The translations under genes were made by a program, and so were the position numbers. This document shows, piece after piece, positions 53,522 through 61,081 of a DNA stretch of 64,000 nucleotides; positions within the stretch are counted from its first letter, which is position 1, and every line of letters starts with the position of its first letter. The DNA comes from Halobium salinum (GTDB lineage: Archaea; Halobacteriota; Halobacteria; Halobacteriales; Haloferacaceae), in the NCBI RefSeq assembly GCF_026586625.1, contig NZ_JAODIW010000006.1:256151-320150 (forward strand), given 5' to 3'. Below the pieces are notes generated by a model. That model saw only the letters and a program-made list of their open reading frames with translations. It was not told where the DNA came from and made no database searches.

Positions 53522-53597
53522 GAACAGGTTGCTAACCGCGAACCTTAATATCCCAACACGATCGGGAACCCTCGCCCTTCAGGGCGGGGAGGATGTC
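53420..53597 (+). ncRNA. Candidate omega-RNA scaffold at the tnpB 3' end
   Basis: In TnpB systems the guide RNA overlaps the 3' end of tnpB and the right end of the element, with the guide starting just past the right boundary. Here the corresponding region covers the end of tnpB plus the right-end hairpin; the guide would begin about 53598 (AAAGTTGTGCGATTC...). This is inference from the family; the exact ends are not visible. Confidence 0.3.
53569..53590 (+). repeat. Right-end subterminal hairpin of the element
   Basis: CCTCGCCCT pairs with AGGGCGGGG (one wobble) around a very short loop, about 50 bp after the tnpB stop. Counterpart of the left-end hairpin. Confidence 0.65.
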
Positions 53598-53824
53598 AAA
53601 AGTTGTGCGATTCAGTCGGTGTGCCGTTGTCAGTGGCGAGCATGGGCCACCATCGGAGGAGACGACCTTCGAAAGCCCCCGAACTGTCGACTCGCGCGGC
53701 TCGCTGTGCTCGCCTGCGCTTCTCACCCCTCGCACGAACGCTCGCCGCACGGAGCCAGCGAGGCGAGCGAAGCGAGTCTCGCGTTGGCGGCCACCACGTG
53801 CGAGGGACCGCGGCTAGCCATGTG

Positions 53825-53976
53825 CCAGCCGCCCGGAGGCTGGGGAGGCGTAAGGCCGTACGGTCTTGGCGGTCTGCAGAAAGCGAAGCGTTCTGCGATC
53901 TCGAAAACGCTCCACGTTTTCGACGACTCGTCGCGGAGCGAAGCTCCGCGAGATGCCACTGAGCGAAGCTCAGTGG
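53825..53976. repeat. Array of six consecutive stem-loops, three tipped by GCGAAGC
   Basis: Stems in order: 53825-53843 (CCAGCC/GGCTGG), 53852-53867 (AAGGCCGT palindrome, one wobble), 53876-53896 (9-bp arms, one mismatch, GAA loop), 53902-53922 (CGAAAACG/CGTTTTCG perfect), 53931-53951 (9-bp perfect, GAA loop), 53956-53976 (9-bp perfect, GAA loop). A further GCGAAGC is at 53767-53773. The GAA-looped tips are all GCGAAGC, a heptamer known to fold into an exceptionally stable DNA mini-hairpin. Function unknown. Confidence 0.75.
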
Positions 53977-54065
53977 GCAAATCGCAAAGGGCGAGGGCTT
54001 TGCTGGGTCACCGTTCCTCTCGAACCGCTCGCAAAACAACACGCACCCGACAAACCGCGAACCCC

Positions 54066-55058
54066 TCACCCGTCAGAGTCCAACGCCAGCGACGCGAGTA
54101 ACGCCTCCAACTGGACCTGCTCGTTCGCGCCCTCCGTAATCCGGTAATCCGCTTCCCCCACACGCTCCATCAGCCGAACCGCTTGCCTGTCGGTCAGGCC
54201 GAAGTCCCACACGGAGCGGTGAATCTGGTCGATGACGTCGCCGCCGGCCATTCCCGTGTCGGTAAGTAAAGAATCGAGCTTCGAACGCGCCTGCGTGAAG
54301 TCGCCCTCGATGGCGGCGGTCACCATCGACTCTATCTCCTCCGGGCGGGCGGTCGACGTAATCAGGTACACCGCCTCCTCGTCGACCACGTCGCCGGTCG
54401 TCGCGGCGGCCTGCAGGGAGTTGATGGCCCGGCGCATGTCGCCGTCGGCGGCGTAGACGAGCGCGTCGAGGCCGTCGTCGGTGAGTTCGATGCCCTCCGC
54501 GTCGGCGATGTCGCGGGTCTGCTCCGCCACGGCCTCGTCCGAGAGCGGCGAGAACCGGAAGACGGCACAGCGCGACTGGATGGGGTCGATGATCTTCGAG
54601 GAGTAGTTACACGAGAGGATGAAGCGCGTGTTGTCCGAGAACTGCTCCATCGTCCGGCGTAGGGCGGACTGGGCGTCCGAGGTCAGCGAGTCGGCCTCGT
54701 CGAGGAAGATGATACGGTAGTCGTGCCCGCCGAAGGAGGCCCGCGCGAAGTTCTTGATGCGGTCGCGCACGACGTCGATGCCGCGCTCGTCGGAGGCGTT
54801 CAGCTCGAGGAAGTTGCCCCGCCAGTCGTCGCCGTACACCTCGCGGGCGATGGCGGTCGCACAGGTGGTCTTGCCGACGCCCGCCGGCCCCGCAAACAGC
54901 AGGTGCGGCAGGTCGTTCTGCTCGATGTACGACACTAGTCGACCGACGATGTCGTCGTGACCGTACACGTCTTCCAGGGTCTCCGGACGGTACTTCTCGA
55001 TCCAGATCTCCCGCCCCGGCCGGTCGGCCTCGGCGCCCTCGGCCTCGGTCTCGCTCAT
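54066..55058 (-). CDS. rfcA: Replication factor C small subunit
   Basis: 330-aa AAA+ clamp-loader subunit. Acidic N-terminal tail of about 16 residues, then [21 protein letters not shown], Walker A GPAGVGKT (57-64), Walker B DEAD (120-123), SRC motif (162-164), and the C-terminal RFC collar domain. Canonical archaeal RfcS. The last codons are only a few bp from the structured region on its 3' side. ATG start [15 protein letters not shown]; upstream in-frame sequence is Arg-rich and not homologous. Confidence 0.95.
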   Translation of the reverse strand: MSETEAEGAEADRPGREIWIEKYRPETLEDVYGHDDIVGRLVSYIEQNDLPHLLFAGPAGVGKTTCATAIAREVYGDDWRGNFLELNASDERGIDVVRDRIKNFARASFGGHDYRIIFLDEADSLTSDAQSALRRTMEQFSDNTRFILSCNYSSKIIDPIQSRCAVFRFSPLSDEAVAEQTRDIADAEGIELTDDGLDALVYAADGDMRRAINSLQAAATTGDVVDEEAVYLITSTARPEEIESMVTAAIEGDFTQARSKLDSLLTDTGMAGGDVIDQIHRSVWDFGLTDRQAVRLMERVGEADYRITEGANEQVQLEALLASLALDSDG

Positions 55059-55281
55059 GTGTCCGAGTGGGGCGGGTTCGCCTATAAACTCCCCGAGAGG
55101 GAGTCGTCGGGGCCCCTCGCCGGGACGGCCTTCGTGGGGACCCTCGGGCCTGAGAGACGCTCCGCTGGAATCGTTCGTCCACTGGAATACTCTCCGAGGA
55201 TGGCCTGTGTCTGACGGCACGCTTATCCACGCGGTGGCCGAGCACGTTCCATGGACAGCGCGACCCGACACGGAGGCACTC

Positions 55282-55494
55282 GTGACCGACACCGCGCCGA
55301 GTGACGGCGGCCCGGAGAGCGAGGCGGCGTTCCACGACCGGCTGGACACCCTCGTCCGAGCGGCCGTCGACAACGGGGTCGACGTGCGAGGTGGGTGGGA
55401 TATCGGTCCCGGCGACGGCGTCGACGAACGAGCGAACGAGGACGAACGGGCGGTCGAACTGTCGGTCGAGATTTTCCCGGTCGACTCCGACTGA
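55282..55494 (+). CDS. Small acidic haloarchaeal protein, first gene of the SAMP2 cluster
   Basis: 70-aa protein from a GTG start: [20 protein letters not shown]..., with a central helix ([20 protein letters not shown]) and a C-terminal strand ([11 protein letters not shown]). A Shine-Dalgarno-like GGAGG (55272-55276) sits 5 nt before the GTG, and a CTTATC TATA-like element lies near 55221-55226. I do not recognise the family beyond other haloarchaeal small proteins. It is on the same strand as samp2, 110 bp upstream. Confidence 0.65.
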   Translation: MTDTAPSDGGPESEAAFHDRLDTLVRAAVDNGVDVRGGWDIGPGDGVDERANEDERAVELSVEIFPVDSD

Positions 55495-55604
55495 ACGGCC
55501 TCGTCCGGTGGACCCGGTCGGAGCCCCGTCGACGACCGCCGAGCGCGCGAGTCGAGCGCCGGCCGAAGACAAGGCTGAAACGCTCCGGCGTCACAGACGG
55601 GAAC

Positions 55605-55805
55605 ATGGACGTGACGGTCGAGGTCGTCGGCGAGGGCGAGGAGACGCTCGCCGTCGACGACGACGCCACCTACGCGGAGCTCGCGCGGGCCGCCGGCTAC
55701 AGTCCGCACGAGGTGTCCGTGCTCGTCGACGGGACGCCGGTCCCCGAGGACGGGACGGTCACGGCGGAGCGTGTGACGCTCCTGCGGCTCATCAAGGGCG
55801 GGTAG
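55605..55805 (+). CDS. samp2: Ubiquitin-like small archaeal modifier protein SAMP2
   Basis: 66-aa beta-grasp protein with the diglycine C-terminus (LLRLIKGG) needed for adenylation by UbaA and isopeptide linkage to target lysines. The sequence [38 protein letters not shown] and [10 protein letters not shown] closely follows the Haloferax SAMP2 pattern. SAMP2 also supplies sulfur for tRNA thiolation. It lies 8 bp upstream of a GNAT gene on the same strand, so they are probably cotranscribed. Confidence 0.92.
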   Translation: MDVTVEVVGEGEETLAVDDDATYAELARAAGYSPHEVSVLVDGTPVPEDGTVTAERVTLLRLIKGG

Positions 55806-55813
55806 CCGTCGGG

Positions 55814-56404
55814 ATGGCGACCGACGACACCGACGACACCGACGACACCGACGATAGCGGTGATACCGACGATACCGACGACACCGACGATAGCGGTGAT
55901 ACCGACGATACCGACACCGGCGCCCCGGACGACGCCGAGGTCCGCGACGCCCGCCCCGAGGAGTTCGTCGACGCCATGCGGCTGTTCGAGGGTGCCCTGC
56001 TGGACGTGGACGCTGAGGCGGTGCGAACGGCCGTGGAGCGCGAGCGCGACACTGGAGAGGGCGACCCGCCCCGCCCGAGGGTCCGCGTCGCCGTCGTCGA
56101 CGGGGCGGTCGTCGGCGCCGTCTACACCGACCCGTCGACACCGGTCGACGCCCCCCCGGCCGTCCCCGTCGGGTCGACGGCGACTCACGTCATCGCCGTC
56201 GCGGTTCGTCCGAGCAGGCGCGAACGGGGCGTCGGCCGCGCGTTGGTCGAGGCGGCCGCCGACTCGGTCACGGCCCTGACCGCCGCCTTCGACGCCGACG
56301 TGCGGCCGTTCTACGACGCGTTGGGGTTCGAAGTGGTCGAGACGCCCTCGAACGACGCCGACCGTCTCTGGGGCGTGTTACGCCGAGAAAAACGCGTTCG
56401 GTGA
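55814..56404 (+). CDS. GNAT acetyltransferase with Asp-Asp-Thr repeat tail
   Basis: 196-aa GNAT-fold protein. The first 36 residues are a tandem repeat of [12 protein letters not shown] type. The acetyl-CoA-binding region is seen as [24 protein letters not shown], with the expected R/Q-x-x-G-x-G/A-like RGVGRA, and a C-terminal [14 protein letters not shown] typical of GNATs. Substrate unknown. It starts 8 bp after samp2, in the same frame direction. The repeat tail is probably unstructured. Confidence 0.82.
   Translation: MATDDTDDTDDTDDSGDTDDTDDTDDSGDTDDTDTGAPDDAEVRDARPEEFVDAMRLFEGALLDVDAEAVRTAVERERDTGEGDPPRPRVRVAVVDGAVVGAVYTDPSTPVDAPPAVPVGSTATHVIAVAVRPSRRERGVGRALVEAAADSVTALTAAFDADVRPFYDALGFEVVETPSNDADRLWGVLRREKRVR
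55820..55917 (+). repeat. Coding tandem repeat (36-bp unit, about 2.5 copies)
   Basis: Units of roughly GAC-GAC-ACC triplets with GATAGCGGTGAT spacers encode (DDT)n-DDSGDT at the GNAT N-terminus. The second copy nearly matches the first at the DNA level. Confidence 0.7.
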
Positions 56405-56419
56405 CCGAACCACGCCGGC

Positions 56420-57793
56420 TCAGATGACCGGCTCGACCAACTCGCGGCCCGCCTCCAACAGCCGCTCCAGCTTCTCCTCGCTGCTCGACTCGGCGTAGAC
56501 GCGCATCTTCGGCTCCGTGCCGGAGGGCCGGACGAGCAGCCACGAGCCGTCCTCCAGGAGGAGCTTGAACCCGTCGACGGTGACGGTCTTCTCGACTCCC
56601 TCGCCGGCGACTTCCTCGGGAATCTCGCCTTCGAGGTCCGAGAGCACGCGCCCCTTCTCCGCGTCGGGACAGTCGAGGCTCACCTTCCCGGCGTGAATCT
56701 CGCCGTGCTCGGCCGTGAGGCGGTCGACGCGGTCGTCCAGGGACTCCTCGCTCGCGGCGGCGCCGGCGAGCAGCGCCATCAACACGCCGTCCTTCTCGCG
56801 GATGTGCCCACGAATCGAGAACCCGCCGGACTCCTCGCCGCCGATGAGCGCGTCCGACTCCTGCATCGCCTGTGCGACCCACTTGAAGCCGACCGCGGTC
56901 TCGACGACCTCCTGGCCGTGAGCCTCCGCGATGCGGTCGATGAGGAACGTCGTCGACACGGTCCGGACGGCCGGCCCCTCGTCGGATTCGAGGAGGTAGT
57001 CGTAGATGGCGGCGTAGAACAGGTTCTCGTCGAGCATCCCGCGCTCGGGGGTGACGACGCCGATGCGGTCTGCGTCCCCGTCGTTGGCGACGCCGAGGTC
57101 GGCCTCCTCCTCTTTCACCGTCCGAATCAGCTCCTGGAGGTTGTGCTCGTCGGGTTCGGGCGAACTCCCGCCGAACGTCGGGTCCTCGTCACACCGGATG
57201 CGCACCACCTCGGCGCCCGCCGATTCGAGCAGTTCGTCGGTGACGCCGCGGCCGGAGCCGTGCATGGCGTCGTAGACGACCGTCATGCCGGAGAGGTCGG
57301 CGTCGACCAACTCGCGGGCGTGTGCGAAGTGGTCGGAGACGAGGTCGACGCGCTCGACGCTGCCGCGCTCCTCTTCGGGGAGGAACTCGGGCTCGCGGAG
57401 GTTCTCCATGATGCGGTCCGTCACTTCGGGGAGCGCCGGCGCACCGTCGTCGGGGATGAACTTCACGCCGTTGTACTCCGGCGGGTTGTGCGAGGCCGTC
57501 ACCATCAGCGCCCCCGAACAGCCGCGTTCGACGATGGCCCACGCGACGAGCGGCGTCGGCCGGTCGCGCTCGGGGAGGTACACGTCGAACCCGTTGCCCG
57601 ACAGCACCTCGGCGAGGCTCTCGGCGAACCCCTCCGAGGTCTCCCGGGCGTCGTAGCCCACGACGACAGGGTCGTCGAACCCCTCCTCGCCGAGGTAGTC
57701 GGCCACGGCCTGTCCGACGATTCGGACTCGCTCGTCGGTGAAGGTGTCGAGCGTCGCGCGCCACCCGTCGGTCCCGAAGGATATCTGCTCCAT
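56420..57793 (-). CDS. pgm: Phosphoglucomutase/phosphomannomutase
   Basis: 457-aa alpha-D-phosphohexomutase. Phosphoserine loop TASHNP (Ser101), Mg2+ loop DGDADR (238-243), sugar-specificity loop GGEESGG (318-324) and phosphate-binding RPSGTEPKMRVYAES near the end. The GEESGG loop is the glucose/mannose-type, unlike the GEGNGG loop of the mutase at 12.3 kb. The ATG giving MEQISFGTDGWRA is the family-typical start; upstream in-frame sequence is not homologous. Confidence 0.9.
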   Translation of the reverse strand: MEQISFGTDGWRATLDTFTDERVRIVGQAVADYLGEEGFDDPVVVGYDARETSEGFAESLAEVLSGNGFDVYLPERDRPTPLVAWAIVERGCSGALMVTASHNPPEYNGVKFIPDDGAPALPEVTDRIMENLREPEFLPEEERGSVERVDLVSDHFAHARELVDADLSGMTVVYDAMHGSGRGVTDELLESAGAEVVRIRCDEDPTFGGSSPEPDEHNLQELIRTVKEEEADLGVANDGDADRIGVVTPERGMLDENLFYAAIYDYLLESDEGPAVRTVSTTFLIDRIAEAHGQEVVETAVGFKWVAQAMQESDALIGGEESGGFSIRGHIREKDGVLMALLAGAAASEESLDDRVDRLTAEHGEIHAGKVSLDCPDAEKGRVLSDLEGEIPEEVAGEGVEKTVTVDGFKLLLEDGSWLLVRPSGTEPKMRVYAESSSEEKLERLLEAGRELVEPVI

Positions 57794-57945
57794 ACAGGGC
57801 ACAACCCCGTGAAACGTGAAAAATCCAACCCCCGACGTGACCCTCGACACGACCCGCGAGCGTCTCCGACCGGCCGTTCCCGACAGACAACCGACGACTC
57901 CCGCTCCAACGGCCTTTTGTTCGGCCGACCCGTACTGGAATTCTA

Positions 57946-58554
57946 ATGACACGTGTGCTGGCGGTCTGTGGGAGCCGGCGCGAGGGCAGCTACACGCGCT
58001 CCGCCCTGTGGTACGCGCTGGACGCCGCGGCCGAGGCGGGCGCCGAGGTGGACTACCTCGACCTCGGCGCCGTCGACCTTCCGTTGTACCACCCGGACGT
58101 CGACGAGCAGGGGGAGTCGGCCGACCTCATGGAGCGAACCCGCGCCGCCGACGGGATTCTGCTCGGCACGCCGGTGTACCACGGCTCCTACTCCTCGACC
58201 TTCCGCAACTATCACGACTACTGCTCGTTCGACGAGTACGAGGACACCGTCGTGGGCCTGCTCGCCACCGCCGGCGGCGGCAGTTACGGCTCGACGCTGG
58301 AACACATGCGCTCGACGGTCCGCGGGGTCCACGGCTGGGTCGTCCCCCACCAGGTCGGGATTCGGAAGGCCTACGACCGCTTCGAGGCGCGCGGCCCCGC
58401 CACCCCGGACGCGTCCGACCGCGGCGGCGTCGTCCCCGACCACGAGTTCGTCGACGACTCGCTCAGAGAGCGCACCGAGAAGCTGGGTCGGGTCGTCGCT
58501 CGCCACGCAACGGCGATGGCGGAGACGGGGTCGCCGGTGCGTGCCGACGACTGA
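57946..58554 (+). CDS. NAD(P)H-dependent FMN reductase
   Basis: 202-aa flavodoxin-fold oxidoreductase. N-terminal phosphate-binding loop GSRREGSYTRSA, then the FMN contact region LLGTPVYHGSYSSTFRNYHDY and TAGGGSYGSTLEHMRSTVRG. It reduces FMN, quinones or azo compounds with NAD(P)H; the physiological role is unknown. It is divergent from pgm (152 bp). A 29-30 bp tandem repeat begins at its stop codon. Confidence 0.88.
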   Translation: MTRVLAVCGSRREGSYTRSALWYALDAAAEAGAEVDYLDLGAVDLPLYHPDVDEQGESADLMERTRAADGILLGTPVYHGSYSSTFRNYHDYCSFDEYEDTVVGLLATAGGGSYGSTLEHMRSTVRGVHGWVVPHQVGIRKAYDRFEARGPATPDASDRGGVVPDHEFVDDSLRERTEKLGRVVARHATAMAETGSPVRADD

Positions 58555-58670
58555 GACGGGTCGTCGCTGGCGGTCGACGCCGAGGCAGGCCGTCACTGGC
58601 GCTTGACGCCGAGACAGGCCGTCGCTGGTGGTCGACGACCGGAGCGGGTCGTCACCGGCAGTCGACAGCA
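58553..58670. repeat. Imperfect tandem repeat, four units of 29-30 bp
   Basis: Units 58553-58581, 58582-58610, 58611-58640 and 58641-58670 share the pattern GAG(A/G)C(A/G)GGYCGTC(A/G)CTGGY-GTCGACG, with a fragment of a fifth from 58671. The array fills the gap between two convergent genes, starting in the FMN reductase stop codon and ending about 28 bp before the next stop. Confidence 0.7.
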
Positions 58671-58697
58671 GAGCGGCCGACCGGTGTCGACCCCCGA

Positions 58698-59327
58698 CTA
58701 CGCCGTCTCCGTGTCCGGCTCGGTCGTCCCCACCTCGAAGTCGACCTCCAGAATCACCGTCTTCTCGGCGACATCTCGAAGCGCCGCCCTGGAGGGGAGC
58801 CCCTCACCCTCGTAGTCGAGTCCCAGCCGCCGGAGGTTCCCGGCGCCGACGTGCTCGACGAGCGCGCGGAGGTCGTCTGCGACCGCGTCGGGGTCGGTTC
58901 TCGGCGTCGCGACCGCCTCGCGGTCCTCACCCCGGACGCGAAGCGTCACCGGGCGGCCGCCGCGGAGGTTCTCCCACCACGGCGAGTGGGTGAGAATCAG
59001 GGTTCGTCCGTCGTCGAGTTCGTGGTAACCGACGGGCGTCGTGAACCGCTTCCCGGTCTTCCGGCCCGTGAACGTGATGAGCCCGAGGCTGTCGCTGACG
59101 AGACCGTGTACCGGCGACCGCAACAGCGCCGAGACGGCGGGGTTGACGACGCGGTACGCAAGCGCGGACGCCGGCGGGTCGGCGACCAAGACGGTCGGGT
59201 CGTCGGTGTCGGTCGTTCGCGCCTCGGCGTCCTCCGCGCCTCCACTTCGGAGTCGTCTGGCGGCGACGACGCCGAAGAGGACGATGCCGACGCCGACGCC
59301 GAGCGCCCGTCTGCCGAACCTGGACAT
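58698..59327 (-). CDS. DUF385/nitroreductase-type (F420H2-dependent quinone reductase-like) membrane-anchored protein
   Basis: 209-aa protein with an N-terminal helix (RALGVGVGIVLFGVVAA), an acidic linker and a DUF385/Ddn-like split beta-barrel domain: LITFTGRKTGKRFTTPVGYHEL, LILTHSPWWENLRGGRPVTLRVRG. Related domains bind F420 or act as flavin/quinone reductases, and haloarchaea make F420. ATG chosen to place the helix at the N-terminus; an in-frame ATG nine codons upstream is possible. Confidence 0.75.
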   Translation of the reverse strand: MSRFGRRALGVGVGIVLFGVVAARRLRSGGAEDAEARTTDTDDPTVLVADPPASALAYRVVNPAVSALLRSPVHGLVSDSLGLITFTGRKTGKRFTTPVGYHELDDGRTLILTHSPWWENLRGGRPVTLRVRGEDREAVATPRTDPDAVADDLRALVEHVGAGNLRRLGLDYEGEGLPSRAALRDVAEKTVILEVDFEVGTTEPDTETA

Positions 59328-59401
59328 GCCCGCCCGTAGGTCGTCGGGGAGCAAAACGTCGCCGCGGCGTCAGACCGGCACCCGTGGGGTTGCTCCCCCG
59401 G

Positions 59402-59674
59402 CTACTCCGCCGGTTCGACCGACTCCGCGTCGCTCTCTACCAGTCGCTCCTTCTCCCGGCGGGAGAGCTGTTTGATTTCGTACTCGCGGGACATCGCAGC
59501 CGACTTCGACTCGTAGCGCTCGCGGTAGCGCAGCGCGACCGGCCGGCGCGACCGCGGACGGGTGTACTTCGCACCCTCGCCGGCGCTGTGCTCGTCGACG
59601 CGGCGCTCGACGTCCGTCGTGTACCCGGTGTAGTAGGTGCCGTCGGCGCACTCGACGACGTAGACGTAGTGCAC
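59402..59674 (-). CDS. GIY-YIG nuclease-domain protein (UPF0213/YhbQ-like)
   Basis: 90-aa single-domain GIY-YIG protein: [19 protein letters not shown] carries the two catalytic tyrosine motifs (YVYVV and TYYTGYT), followed by RRVDEH and [18 protein letters not shown], with Glu in the helix near [11 protein letters not shown]. This length is normal for the family. A GTG start at 59674 is preferred because a TATA-like CTTACT lies about 27 bp upstream; an in-frame ATG at 59725 would add 17 unconserved residues. Function in vivo unclear. Confidence 0.82.
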   Translation of the reverse strand: MHYVYVVECADGTYYTGYTTDVERRVDEHSAGEGAKYTRPRSRRPVALRYRERYESKSAAMSREYEIKQLSRREKERLVESDAESVEPAE

Positions 59675-59769
59675 GGGCGGCGTTCGTGAGTCGGGAGTAA
59701 GAAGCCTCTGTTCGGTTCGAGTCACGTCGGAGAAACGACCTCGCGTGGTGGTCGTCTTACAGTACCCAG

Positions 59770-59919
59770 TCAGGCGTTGCGGGTTCGTTCACGTGAGACT
59801 TCTGCGATGCCCGCGTTTGCCGAGCAGTTGGGGCAGGCGAACACTCGCCCGCGCTCGTCGGCGAACACACGCGCGAAGCCTTCCGAGACGTGCGACCCGC
59901 AGTGGTCGCAACTTGGCAT
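59770..59919 (-). CDS. Micro zinc-ribbon protein (49 aa)
   Basis: 49-aa protein [19 protein letters not shown]... with Cys4/Cys7 and Cys29/Cys32 pairs (CDHC, CPNC) forming a zinc ribbon. It follows the haloarchaeal pattern MPxCxxCGxxVxxxxARVF that I recall as DUF7563. Too short for ordinary ORF thresholds. A TATA-like TTTTTACGG (around 59968) lies upstream. Role unknown. Confidence 0.75.
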   Translation of the reverse strand: MPSCDHCGSHVSEGFARVFADERGRVFACPNCSANAGIAEVSRERTRNA

Positions 59920-60075
59920 GGGTATCCGGCATTCCGCCGCTGCCGGTAACCATGTCTACACGTCACACCGTAAAAAGGACGGTGGCTAACAGGTAAGGTT
60001 CGGTCCGAAAGAGCGCCTGAAACGCTCGATTTACCCGACTTCGCGGTCGACGACGAGCGCCGGACGACCCGCCGA

Positions 60076-60096
60076 CCCCCGGCCGCGGACCGGGGG
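60076..60096 (-). terminator. GC hairpin downstream of larB
   Basis: CCCCCGG and CCGGGGG arms around a 7-nt loop, about 50 bp after the larB stop on its transcript. No T run follows, so a terminator role is only a suggestion; it may also be a transcript-end stabiliser. Confidence 0.25.
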
Positions 60097-60145
60097 CCGA
60101 GGGCTGTGGACCGTCCGGCCCGTCGTCGACCCGGAGTCTCTCGCG

Positions 60146-60919
60146 TCACGAATCGGTGCGCCGTCCCGCGTCGGCCGCACGCGCGACGAGCCCGGCCTGT
60201 GCGCCGGCGACGAAGCCGGCGTCGACGTTGACGACCGAGAGGACGGTACAGGACTGTAGCATCCCGTACAGCGCCGCTTCGCCGTCGCCGCCGACGCCGT
60301 ACCCCGACGAGACGGGGAGACCGATGACGGGCGCATCGACGAGCCCCGCCACGACCGTCGGCAGGGCGCCCTCTCGGCCCGCGGCGACGACGACGACGTC
60401 TGCCGCCCGAACGTCGTCCAACACGTCGACGAATCGGGTGAGGTTCGCGACGCCCACGTCGTCGACGCGCTCGACCCGCGCGCCGATTTCGCGCGCGATG
60501 ACCGCCGCCTCGCCCGCCGCGGCCGCATCGGCGGTGCCCGCGCTCACCACCGCGACCGTCGCGTCGACCTCGGGTGGTTCACCCCCGTCCTCCCGGACGA
60601 CGAGGGTGCGAGCGCGCGCGTCGCGGTCGAAGTCGGCGTCGTGCCCTCCGTCGACGACCGCCGTGCGCACCGCCTCGACGACGTCCCTGCCGGCCCGGGT
60701 CACGACCGCGCGCCCGGTCGTCTCCAGTGCGGTCGTCGACAGGTCGGCGACCTCGTCCGGGGTCTTTCCCTCCGCGAGAATCGCCTCGGGAATTCCGCGC
60801 CTTCCCTCTCGAGCGGCGTCGAAACGGCCGGATTCGGTCGTCGCGTACCCGCGGAGCTCCGCCTCGGCTGCCTCGGGGGTGAGTTCGCCTCGGGCGACCG
60901 CCTCTAGTACGTCTCTCAT
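60146..60919 (-). CDS. larB: LarB: nickel-pincer cofactor biosynthesis carboxylase
   Basis: 257-aa PurE-like enzyme that carboxylates nicotinic acid adenine dinucleotide, the first step to the nickel-pincer nucleotide. N-terminal MRDVLEAVARGELTPEAAEAEL; PurE-like core with VAVVSAGTADAAAAGEAAV, DVVVVAAGREGALPTVVAGL and PVIGLPVSSGYGVGGDGEAAL. Works upstream of LarE (37.3 kb). Its own promoter region is AT-rich (60930-60990). larC and larA are not seen in the window. Confidence 0.92.
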   Translation of the reverse strand: MRDVLEAVARGELTPEAAEAELRGYATTESGRFDAAREGRRGIPEAILAEGKTPDEVADLSTTALETTGRAVVTRAGRDVVEAVRTAVVDGGHDADFDRDARARTLVVREDGGEPPEVDATVAVVSAGTADAAAAGEAAVIAREIGARVERVDDVGVANLTRFVDVLDDVRAADVVVVAAGREGALPTVVAGLVDAPVIGLPVSSGYGVGGDGEAALYGMLQSCTVLSVVNVDAGFVAGAQAGLVARAADAGRRTDS

Positions 60920-61047
60920 ACACCCCCCTCGGAGTGAAAACTACTCGAATATTGCGTTCTCCCCCCGAACGGACCCTTTGTATATAAATCCTGTGCCCGC
61001 AAACGGGGTATCCCCCGGGTACAGCCCCTGACGGGGGCAATCAGGTA

Positions 61048-61060
61048 TTTTTATTAATAA
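61048..61060 (+). promoter_or_regulatory. Strong TATA region of the histone-fold gene
   Basis: TTTTTATTAATAA is centred about 27 bp before the ATG, among the most AT-rich promoter cores in the window. This fits an abundantly expressed chromatin-type protein with a leaderless mRNA. Confidence 0.6.
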
Positions 61061-61081
61061 GGAGACGGTAGGCGAAGGTGT

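Larger units (their letters stand above)
52141..53597 (+). mobile_element. IS200/IS605-like (IS1341-type) element carrying only tnpB
   Basis: The element is bounded by subterminal hairpins at both ends, the hallmark of single-strand transposing IS200/IS605 relatives, with no tnpA and no inverted repeats. Left end near TCAAGACTAAAA (52141 on); right end just after the hairpin, near GGATGTCA (about 53597). The AT-richer, differently biased internal sequence supports recent arrival. Exact ends are estimates. It would need a TnpA supplied in trans to move. Confidence 0.7.
53522..54065. other. 544-bp region between tnpB and rfcA: right end plus hairpin array
   Basis: After the element's right end, no protein-coding frame is credible on either strand: all frames are Arg/Ser/Pro-rich and broken by palindromes. 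About 53760-53977 is dominated by consecutive stem-loops. It could be a structured RNA, a transposition scar or a repeat island. See the separate repeat entry. Confidence 0.5.

Noticed and set aside
53825..53977. CRISPR array
   Set aside because: The repeats are palindromes of different stem sequence with only the tip shared; there are no constant direct repeats with spacers and no cas genes.
53600..54060. RNase P RNA or SRP 7S RNA in the hairpin-rich region
   Set aside because: I could not find the conserved GAGGAAAGUC-type core or the SRP S-domain GGAAG...AGCAG motif on either strand.
58553..58670. CRISPR array in the 29-30 bp repeat
   Set aside because: Units are directly adjacent with no spacers, and each differs from the others.
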